Program-made: the position numbers and the translations under genes
Shown here: piece by piece, positions 57,428 to 64,000 of the stretch
Layout: every line of letters begins with the position of its first letter
Numbering within the stretch: position 1 is the first letter of the stretch
Source of the DNA: Cytophagales bacterium
Lineage (GTDB): Bacteria; Bacteroidota; Bacteroidia; Cytophagales; 172606-1
Reading direction: 5' to 3'
NCBI GenBank assembly: GCA_030446715.1
Contig: JAUJMU010000013.1
Location: 141,002 to 205,001, forward strand
DNA: 64,000 bases
The notes under the pieces: generated by a model
Told to the model about the DNA's origin: nothing
Databases searched by the model: none
What the model saw: the letters and a program-made list of their open reading frames with translations, nothing else

Positions 57428-57522
57428 TGTCAGAATCAGGATTCTCAGGATTGAAGGATTTCCCTGATTTCCGTTAGCTGAATCCCGCTAATCTTATAAT
57501 CCTGAAAATTCTGATTCTGACA
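57428..57522. repeat. Inverted repeat between SusC and SusD genes
   Basis: TGTCAGAATCAG (57428-57439) pairs with CTGATTCTGACA (57511-57522), and the sequence between them has further CAGGATT/AATCCTG pairs. It may be a partial terminator or RNA-stability element that lowers SusD or SusC levels differently, or a dispersed repeat. Confidence 0.55.
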
Positions 57523-57594
57523 ATTAAATCCTGATCCTGACATCCAGATCCGGACAAACAATTTCCACCCATTACTTCCTTTAGTTCTTCAAAT

Positions 57595-59067
57595 ATGGCT
57601 TCACCAAAAAAGAAATACATCATCGCGTTTCTGGCGGTATTTGCGCTGGGCAGTTCGTGCACCAAAGAATTTGATGTCATGAATACTGACCCCAACAACC
57701 CGACCAGCATCAGTCCGCAGTACCTGTTGCCGTACGCCATCGAAACTTCCATTGACCGGTACTGGGGCGGCCGTACCCGCTTTGAGCGGCTCAACCTGGA
57801 CGGCATGATGCTCTGGATGCAGTACCTTGCGCGGAATATTTACTCCAACGAAGGAGACAATTACGGCGTATCACCGGCCCTGAACAACAACAACTGGAAA
57901 GCCTTCTACAACGAAGGACTACTGAATTTCCAGCGCATCATCCGCCAATCGGGGGAGGGCGGCAAAACGCCCAACGCCAACTATGAAGGCATTGCGCTGG
58001 TGATGAGAAGCTGGGTGTTTTCCCTGCTCACGGACACCTTCGGGGCGATTCCCTACAGCGATGCGGTAAAAGGCTCCGACGAAAGCCCGGTTTACTCCCC
58101 CACTTACGATTCGCAGGAGAAAGTATACGAGGGGCTGCTCAATGACCTGAAGCTGGCCAACGAAAAACTGACCGTGGGCGGGCCCGGAGTAAGCGGCGAC
58201 ATCTTGTACAATAACAATATTCTGCGGTGGAAAAAATTTGCCAACTCGCTGCGGCTGCGCCTCGCCAACCGGCAAGCCGCCAAGAAACCCGCCCAGTCAC
58301 GGGACATCATGGCCGAGATTCTGGGCGATCCGGCCAAATACCCGGTTTTCAGCAGCAATGACGACAATGCTGCCCTGAAGCACACCGCCGTACTGCCGAG
58401 CAACAACGAATGGCACCAGGTGATGATTCAGGATGGCCGCACCGACGACTGGAGCATCAGCAAGACCCTGGCTGATAAACTCAACGGGCTGAACGACACC
58501 CGGATCACGGTGTTTGCTCAGCCCAAGGGCGGCAAATTTGAAGGCATTCCCAACGGCCTGCCCGATGCCATTGCTACCACCTTCCTGAGCACGTCCGCCG
58601 GCCTGGGCACCTACTTTGTGCAGCCCACCACCCCCAGCGTAGTTATGACCTACGCCGAACTTCAGTTCATCCTTGCCGAAGCGGCACTTGACGGCGACAT
58701 CAGCGGCAACGCCCAGTCTTACTTCGAAGAAGGTGTAAAAGCCTCCTTTGGTCAGTACGGCCTGACGCTACCGGCCAGATACCTGGGCCAGTTTGGCACC
58801 ATTACCAAAGCAACCGTAATGGAGCAGAAGTGGATTGCCCTCTTCGGTCAGGGCGTGGAGGCCTGGACAGAATACCGCCGGACCGGTTTGCCCGTACTGC
58901 CTGCCCGTGATCCCCGGTCGGTGTTTGAAAATGATGCCGTGTTGCCCACCCGCCTCACCTACCCTACTTCCGAGCAGACACTGAACGCTGGCAAACTGCA
59001 GGATGGCGTAGCCCTCAACGGCGGCTCCGACAACATGAAAACAAAACTCTGGTGGGCGGAGAATTAA
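57595..59067 (+). CDS. SusD/RagB-family nutrient-binding lipoprotein
   Basis: The 490-residue protein has a lipoprotein signal (LAVFALGSSC, lipid Cys at about 22). A TPR-rich SusD-like fold follows, of the 'SusD/RagB outer-membrane lipoprotein' group (NTDPNNPTSISPQYLLPYAI, then FAEAALDGDI-like ILAEAALDGDI). It caps the SusC barrel and binds the substrate at the cell surface. The substrate cannot be told; no CAZyme lies immediately beside the pair. Confidence 0.93.
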   Translation: MASPKKKYIIAFLAVFALGSSCTKEFDVMNTDPNNPTSISPQYLLPYAIETSIDRYWGGRTRFERLNLDGMMLWMQYLARNIYSNEGDNYGVSPALNNNNWKAFYNEGLLNFQRIIRQSGEGGKTPNANYEGIALVMRSWVFSLLTDTFGAIPYSDAVKGSDESPVYSPTYDSQEKVYEGLLNDLKLANEKLTVGGPGVSGDILYNNNILRWKKFANSLRLRLANRQAAKKPAQSRDIMAEILGDPAKYPVFSSNDDNAALKHTAVLPSNNEWHQVMIQDGRTDDWSISKTLADKLNGLNDTRITVFAQPKGGKFEGIPNGLPDAIATTFLSTSAGLGTYFVQPTTPSVVMTYAELQFILAEAALDGDISGNAQSYFEEGVKASFGQYGLTLPARYLGQFGTITKATVMEQKWIALFGQGVEAWTEYRRTGLPVLPARDPRSVFENDAVLPTRLTYPTSEQTLNAGKLQDGVALNGGSDNMKTKLWWAEN

Positions 59068-59095
59068 TTGATAATTGAAAATTGATAATTGCCAA
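59068..59095. repeat. 7-bp-period repeat abutting the SusD stop codon
   Basis: The units TTGATAA, TTGAAAA, TTGATAA and TTGCCAA begin at the first base after the TAA at 59065-59067. Confidence 0.75.
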
Positions 59096-59177
59096 TGGTC
59101 GGAAGGGAAGTTTCTCCGGTTGAGTCGGATCAGGGTGAATCACCTGCTTCTGTACAGAAGTCTGAGATTATTCTTCC

Positions 59178-59240
59178 GGCTAACTACTTACTGCTAGCCA
59201 CTAATCGCTAATCATTAACTGCTAACCGCTAATTACTTAT
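59178..59240. repeat. Nine-unit 7-bp-period repeat running into a start codon
   Basis: The units GGCTAAC, TACTTAC, TGCTAGC, CACTAAT, CGCTAAT, CATTAAC, TGCTAAC, CGCTAAT and TACTTAT are in perfect 7-bp register. The final unit overlaps the ATG at 59239, so the array forms the whole translation initiation region of the lipoprotein gene. Confidence 0.8.
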
Positions 59241-59730
59241 GAACAAACACATTTCCCGGATTGTACTGCTGGTGCTGTCAGGCGTGGCCATTCTGTTGTC
59301 CAGCTGCGAGAAGGCCGAAGATCCCTTTGTGGACCGCGTGCAGTCGCCGGTGCTGGTTCTGATTGAAGGCTCCACCGGGTACCTAGCCGGCGGCGGTCAA
59401 TATTACGAACCGGTGGTCAATAACAAATTCAATGCTCCCGTGCTGATGAGTGCCCGCATACTGGAGCTGGACAAAAGCGGCCTGCTCAATCACACCGTGG
59501 GCATTGACTCCATTCCGGTGGCCAACCTGCCCATTACTTTGCTGCGCCGCGACGGCACCAAAATCGCCGACCTGACTACCGATGCAGAAGGCCGCATAAC
59601 CCTGACCCGTACCTGGGCCGAGCTGGGCGTGGCGGCTCCCCGGGCCGGCAGCAGTGTCTCGCTTTCGTGGAGCGGACAACATAAGGGACAGTCTTTCAGC
59701 CGCTTATCCCGCGTGCAGGCGGTTAATTAA
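59239..59730 (+). CDS. Small lipoprotein of the SusC/SusD locus
   Basis: The 163-residue protein has a lipobox (VAILLSSC). One Ig-like beta-sandwich domain follows, ending in TDAEGRITLTRTWAELGV. It has no named family that I recognise. Its place directly after SusD, with only repeats between them, suggests a third surface component of the same uptake locus. Confidence 0.75.
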   Translation: MNKHISRIVLLVLSGVAILLSSCEKAEDPFVDRVQSPVLVLIEGSTGYLAGGGQYYEPVVNNKFNAPVLMSARILELDKSGLLNHTVGIDSIPVANLPITLLRRDGTKIADLTTDAEGRITLTRTWAELGVAAPRAGSSVSLSWSGQHKGQSFSRLSRVQAVN

Positions 59731-59751
59731 TTGACAATTGAAAATTGACAA
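59731..59751. repeat. 7-bp-period repeat abutting the lipoprotein stop codon
   Basis: The units TTGACAA, TTGAAAA and TTGACAA begin at the first base after the TAA at 59728-59730, as after the SusD gene. A further run (CACAATT, CATAATT, CATAATT, TAAAATT) lies at about 59798-59825. Confidence 0.75.
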
Positions 59752-59917
59752 TCAGCCGTAACCGGGGCTGCCTCCCTCTTTTCAGGCTTTGCCGGACCCT
59801 CACAATTCATAATTCATAATTTAAAATTCAACATTTCTGGTCTGACTTTTTGGCAGAAGTGCCTTCAACACCGCCAGGCCCGGTACCAGCCGCGGGCAGG
59901 CCATTGCCGGCCTGCCC

Positions 59918-60925
59918 GTGATCAAGGCCCGGCTTTCGGCCAACGAAAACCCGTTCGGACCATCCGAAAAGGCCCGTAAAGCCATTATTGAAGCCATTCC
60001 CGAAAGCTTCCTCTACCCCCGCCAGCACCTGATGGACTTCCGGAAAATGATTGCCGACGAAGAAGGGGTATCCGAAGATCATATCCTGCTGGGAGCCGGC
60101 TCCGGAGAGTTGCTGGTGGCAACGGGCATGTGCTATACGTTTAAGGGTGGTGCCGGCAGCCACGTGGTTTCCGGCGACCCGAGTTATATGCAACTGATCC
60201 GGACGGTGACTCAGATCGGTGCCGGCTGGGAAAAGGTACCACTCAACAAGAAGTACGACTACGATCTGGAAGCCATGGCAGCGCGGGTAAACGACAAAAC
60301 CAGCCTCGTGTACATCTGTAACCCCAACAACCCGACCGGCATCCTGACCGACGCCAACAAGCTTTCGGCTTTCTGCGAAACAATGTCGGCCAGAAAACCC
60401 GTTTTCGTGGATGAGGCTTACATTGATTACGTGGCCGATCCAAAAAAGAATTCAATGATGTCGTGCATCAAAAAGGGCCAGAATGTAATCGTGGCCCGCA
60501 CCTTTTCCAAAGTCCACAGCTTTGCCGGGCTCCGCATCGGCTACCTGATTGCCCTGCCCGATACCATTGAAGAAATCAGCAAGTTTGGCGGTGGCGGCGG
60601 CAGCATTTCTGCTACTTCGGTCATGGGTGCCCTTGCCAGTTACGGCGACAAGGACTTTATCAAGTACTCGGTGGGAAAAAACAACGAGGTGAAGTCGTTC
60701 CTCTACAAAACCCTGCAGGAAAACGGGTACGAATACCTGACCTCCCAGACCAACTTTGTGTTGTTTCCGATCAAAATGGATGGTAAACGATTCGTTGAAG
60801 AAATGATGAAGCGGGGCGTAAGCATCCGCAACTGGGAATTTGAGGGCAAGCACTGGTGCCGGGTGAGCATGGGCACCATGGACCAGATGAAGATTTTCGC
60901 GGATGCGTTCCGGACGCTGGCCTGA
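59918..60925 (+). CDS. HisC-like PLP-dependent aminotransferase
   Basis: A fold-type I aminotransferase of 335 residues from a GTG at 59918. It shows SANENPFGPS near the start, the CNPNNPTG motif (134-141), Asp165 and Tyr168 in DEAYIDY, the PLP Lys198 in RTFSKVHSFAGLRIGY, and a C-terminal Arg region (WCRVSMG). Relatives are annotated as histidinol-phosphate aminotransferases and often carry an N-terminal export signal. Here the in-frame sequence continues upstream to 59846 with plausible residues (RGQAIAGLP) but no start, so the true N-terminus may be lost by a frameshift. No his genes are adjacent. Confidence 0.85.
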   Translation: MIKARLSANENPFGPSEKARKAIIEAIPESFLYPRQHLMDFRKMIADEEGVSEDHILLGAGSGELLVATGMCYTFKGGAGSHVVSGDPSYMQLIRTVTQIGAGWEKVPLNKKYDYDLEAMAARVNDKTSLVYICNPNNPTGILTDANKLSAFCETMSARKPVFVDEAYIDYVADPKKNSMMSCIKKGQNVIVARTFSKVHSFAGLRIGYLIALPDTIEEISKFGGGGGSISATSVMGALASYGDKDFIKYSVGKNNEVKSFLYKTLQENGYEYLTSQTNFVLFPIKMDGKRFVEEMMKRGVSIRNWEFEGKHWCRVSMGTMDQMKIFADAFRTLA

Positions 60926-61084
60926 CCGCATCAGGTGCTTTCAGGCTTGCGGGTTGGAGAGGCAGATTCACGGCTGGTCACCGTGGGTTTGCCTTTTTTG
61001 CTGAAGAGTCTGAGCAAGATATATTCCTTTCCGGCTCATTACCGGGTAAACCTTACTGCTACCCCGGCCATCTGGTAAAGCGTT

Positions 61085-61115
61085 TTTGTCCCAAAGCCAT
61101 TTTTTCTTATCTTTC
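61085..61115 (+). promoter_or_regulatory. Probable promoter of the hybrid kinase gene
   Basis: TTTG (61085-61088), a 19-bp spacer and TATCTTTC (61108-61115, one mismatch to TAnnTTTG) lie 41 bp before the ATG at 61157. Confidence 0.5.
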
Positions 61116-61156
61116 TTAGGAATACGAGTAACCAGTACACCAGCTCTGGAACCTTC

Positions 61157-63622
61157 ATGAAAAATTTTTCTCATCAGTTGAATGGGCTTATCCGCCAGTT
61201 TCTGGGCGATGATTACCCCGCAGATGACCGCCTGCTTCAGTTGCTGCGTCACATTGACCAGACCTACCAGCCTGCTCCCGTTTCTGCTCCCCTGCCGGCA
61301 CCGGGCAGTGATCCGTTCTGGAGCCACGAAGCCTTTTTCAGTCAGGTACTTGACACCAACCCCAGCCTTATTTACGTGAAAGATGAAGCCGGAAGGTATC
61401 TTTTTGTCAATCAGGCAGTGGCTGATCTGTACCGGAAGCCCAAAGCAGAGATCATCAGCCAGGACAACGGCCGGCTGCACTCCCATCCGGAAGAACTCCG
61501 GTTGTACAGCCAGGTAGAGCGGCAGGTGATCCGGCAAAAGGCCGTTATTACCGTAGAAGAGCCCTTTACGCAACCCAACGGTGAAGTACGATGGTTTTAT
61601 ACCGTCAAAAAGCCGCTTTACCTGCCCGACGGATCGGTACGGCTGCTGGGAATTTCTACCGAAATCACGGAGCACAAAAAAATTTCGTCCCAGCTGGTCA
61701 CCAACGAGTTAAGGTACCGTGAACTGGTGGAGTGCGCCACGGACCTGATCTACTACTGCGACCACCAGGGCTTTTTCGTGTACGCCAATCCGGTCACCTG
61801 CCGGGTGCTGGGCTTTACTGAACAGGAATTGCGGACCCGGCACTACCTTGAATTTGTGGCACCCGAACACCGGGAAATGGTGGAGCAGTTTTACGCCGAG
61901 CAGCTGGGCAACAAAACTGACAATACCTACCTCGAATTCAAGGGCATTACGGCCGAAGAAAACATCATCTGGCTGGGGCAGAATGTGCATATGCACACTG
62001 AAGACGGCCAGATCAATGGCTTCCATACCGTAGCCCGTAACATCACCAAGCGGAAGCAGGCGGAGGAAGAACTGATCAGTGCCCGCCAGCTGGCCGAAGA
62101 TTCAACCAGGGCCAAGGAACACTTTCTGTCGGTGATGACGCACGAGATCCGGACCCCGCTGAATGCGGTAATCGGATTGGCACATCTGCTGCTGGAAGAA
62201 AATCCGTTGCCTGAACAGGTGGAAAAACTCCAGGCCATCAAGTTCTCGGCCGATAACCTGATGGTAATCATCAGCGACATTCTGGACTTCTCCAAGATTG
62301 AGTCCGGCAAAATTCACTTTGAACACATCGAGTTTGACCTGGCCGACATATTCAAGGGCATCGGGCAGAGTTTCAGTTACCGGGCAAAATCAAGCAACCT
62401 GAGGCTCCTGTTTGAAATAGATCCGAAGTTGCCGAAGATCGTTGCCGGTGATCCGGTCCGGCTGAACCAGATCCTGCTGAATCTGGCCGGAAACGCCTTC
62501 AAATTCACCGAAAAAGGTTTTATTGAAGTAAAGGCACTTGAATCACGGCGAGATAAAGACTCCGTCACCGTTGAGTTCCGGGTTACCGATACCGGCATCG
62601 GAATTCCGGCTGACAAGCTCGAAACGATTTTTGACAGCTTCACCCAGGCAAGTTCCGACACCACCCGCATCTACGGTGGCACCGGCCTCGGACTCACGAT
62701 TACGCGCAGGATCATCGAATTGCAGGGTGGCAAGGTAGGCGTCCGGAGCAAGGTGGGCCTTGGCTCAGTGTTTACTTTTTCGCTGACTTTCGGCTTGCCG
62801 GTTCAATCCGCAAAAGTGTCCTACAAGCTCCCGGAAACGGTTGAGCCCGCCGTTCAGGATCTGCACGATACCCGCATTCTGCTGGTGGAAGACAACAAGA
62901 TGAACCAGCTGGTCATCTGCAAGTTTCTGCAGAAGTGGGGCGTGCAGATCGATATCGCCGAAAATGGCCTTGAAGCCATCAACAAACTCAAGGAAAGCCA
63001 ATACGAAGTAGTGCTGATGGACCTGCAGATGCCGCAGATGGACGGCTACAAGGCTGCCCAGTACATCAGGACGCGCATGGACGCACCCACCAGGGCGGTA
63101 CCCATCGTAGCACTGACTGCCTCTGCCCTGCTGGATGTGAAGCGCAAAGTGATGGAAGCGGGAATGAACGACTTCATTACCAAACCGTTTGACCCCCGCG
63201 AGCTGCACCTGAAAATCCTCAAGTATACCAACAAACCGAAGGCAGCCGAGACCCTGGTCGCGGTGCCGGCTGCCCAGTACGTTAACCTGAATTATCTGGA
63301 AGAAATCTCGGCCAACAACAGGGAGTTTATCCGGGATATGATCAGGTTATTTATCCGTCAGACACCGGAATTCACTGACAATCTAAAAACTGCCTGCCAG
63401 ACCGCGCAGTGGGCCGATATCCGGTACCTGGCGCACAAAATGAAATCCACGATTGCCACCGTCGGCATTGCCGAGCTGGAGCCGGTCATGAACCAGCTGG
63501 AAACGTTTGCCTCGCAGGAAAGCAACCTTGCTGAAGTAACCCAGCTGGCCAACTACATCGAAGACATCTGTACCCGCGCCTACGACGAACTGCACCTGAA
63601 ACTGGCCGAAATGGGTGACTGA
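61157..63622 (+). CDS. Hybrid sensor histidine kinase (PAS-PAS-HisKA-HATPase-REC-Hpt)
   Basis: The 821-residue protein has no membrane segment. Two PAS domains (about 60-170 and 180-295) precede the HisKA box with His329 (FLSVMTHEIRTPLNAVIG). The ATPase has its N box (LNLAGNAFKF), DTGIGIP and GGTGLGLTI. A receiver domain has Asp622 (VVLMDLQMPQMDGY), and a C-terminal Hpt domain has His760 (LAHKMKSTIATVG). It forms a complete internal phosphorelay and is probably cytosolic, sensing an intracellular signal. No response regulator with an output domain is adjacent, so its partner is unknown. Confidence 0.95.
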   Translation: MKNFSHQLNGLIRQFLGDDYPADDRLLQLLRHIDQTYQPAPVSAPLPAPGSDPFWSHEAFFSQVLDTNPSLIYVKDEAGRYLFVNQAVADLYRKPKAEIISQDNGRLHSHPEELRLYSQVERQVIRQKAVITVEEPFTQPNGEVRWFYTVKKPLYLPDGSVRLLGISTEITEHKKISSQLVTNELRYRELVECATDLIYYCDHQGFFVYANPVTCRVLGFTEQELRTRHYLEFVAPEHREMVEQFYAEQLGNKTDNTYLEFKGITAEENIIWLGQNVHMHTEDGQINGFHTVARNITKRKQAEEELISARQLAEDSTRAKEHFLSVMTHEIRTPLNAVIGLAHLLLEENPLPEQVEKLQAIKFSADNLMVIISDILDFSKIESGKIHFEHIEFDLADIFKGIGQSFSYRAKSSNLRLLFEIDPKLPKIVAGDPVRLNQILLNLAGNAFKFTEKGFIEVKALESRRDKDSVTVEFRVTDTGIGIPADKLETIFDSFTQASSDTTRIYGGTGLGLTITRRIIELQGGKVGVRSKVGLGSVFTFSLTFGLPVQSAKVSYKLPETVEPAVQDLHDTRILLVEDNKMNQLVICKFLQKWGVQIDIAENGLEAINKLKESQYEVVLMDLQMPQMDGYKAAQYIRTRMDAPTRAVPIVALTASALLDVKRKVMEAGMNDFITKPFDPRELHLKILKYTNKPKAAETLVAVPAAQYVNLNYLEEISANNREFIRDMIRLFIRQTPEFTDNLKTACQTAQWADIRYLAHKMKSTIATVGIAELEPVMNQLETFASQESNLAEVTQLANYIEDICTRAYDELHLKLAEMGD

Positions 63623-64000
63623 GGGAGATGGGAGAATAAGAGGGCGGAGGAGTTGGCTGTTCCTCTCCGGCGGCTCCTGCCCTGCCGGTAAGCGACAGTT
63701 GGTAAATGCCTGCTTCGTGATCAGGCTCTATCCCTTACGGAACAGCCGGCTACAGGCTCCCTCCTCCGGAGGGGCCGGGGGTGGATTGCTGACATACAAC
63801 CACCATTCCGGCTATATGTAAGGAGACATGAGACCCACCCCTCCGGGGAGGGGAACCGGTTCCCCGATGGCGCGAAGCTCTGCTTCGTGCCTTTTATTTT
63901 CAAACCTCTGGTTTGTATTCCCTGCCCACGGCGGACCAGACACGCAGCAAAGCTGCCGGTTCCCGCCGGAGGCGGAAGAAAGGCACGAAGCAGAGCTTCG
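63623..64000. repeat. Second array of three-base-loop hairpins, no gene
   Basis: Hairpins include CCCTCC-TCC-GGAGGG (63759-63773), the perfect palindrome GGGGAACCGGTTCCCC (63850-63865), CGAAGC-TCT-GCTTCG (63873-63887), CAAACC-TCT-GGTTTG (63901-63915), GCAGC-AAA-GCTGC (63944-63956), CCGCC-GGA-GGCGG (63963-63975) and CGAAGC-AGA-GCTTCG (63986-64000). The stems CGAAGC, AAACC and CCGCC also occur in the array at 33.3-33.6 kb. No coding region is seen. Confidence 0.75.

Overview
The window comes from a Bacteroidota chromosome, most likely Cytophagales. The evidence is a SusC/SusD pair, type IX secretion C-terminal sorting domains of both kinds, the Bacteroidetes N-succinylornithine type of ornithine carbamoyltransferase, and promoters of the TTTG-N19/20-TAnnTTTG type. 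The mix of housekeeping genes (rimP-nusA-infB, radA, asd, argF'/argB/argE) with secreted glycan-related proteins fits an environmental polysaccharide degrader. I recognised no rRNA, tRNA or CRISPR array by eye.

Layout. 0-10 kb: two tandem paralogues with an HTH-like N-terminus, one membrane helix and a periplasmic lectin-like part, divergent from two paralogous secreted beta-helix proteins; then a 356-bp IS630-type remnant, a GH29 alpha-L-fucosidase and a short-chain dehydrogenase. 10-16 kb: DUF2339 membrane protein, a HisA-like protein, type I asparaginase and a TatD-type hydrolase. 15.8-25.8 kb: a lower-GC accessory island bracketed by two decayed copies of one element. It holds an IS4-family relic, an AbiE toxin-antitoxin pair behind an 85-nt palindrome, a KTSC protein, and a Wadjet anti-plasmid operon (jetA-jetB-jetC-jetD) whose JetA is cut to its C-terminal third. 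Beyond it lie about 1.4 kb of scrambled glycosyltransferase and polysaccharide-deacetylase shards. 25.8-33 kb: APC permease, zinc metallopeptidase, asd and a large lamin-tail surface protein. 33-43 kb: radA with a DUF2179 protein, an outer-membrane barrel protein, an EEP-family protein and the rimP-nusA-infB operon behind a clear promoter and terminator-like leader. 43-45 kb: relic DNA carrying a HigB/HigA pair between 80-bp direct repeats, next to a 255-bp inverted-repeat element. 45-64 kb: a sugar-phosphate transferase, an S2P-type protease, an arginine cluster, SusC-SusD-lipoprotein, a HisC-like aminotransferase and a hybrid histidine kinase.

Two themes cut across the window. First, many genes carry small indels: the beta-helix gene at 2.2 kb, ansA, tatD, and above all the end of the essential infB, which has at least four deletions in about 200 bp. 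The last point argues that part of this damage is sequence or assembly error, so every broken gene here should be read with that in mind. Second, the intergenic DNA is rich in two kinds of structured repeat: hairpins with three-base loops built from recurring stem words, and degenerate arrays with a strict 7-bp period, several of which abut stop or start codons exactly.
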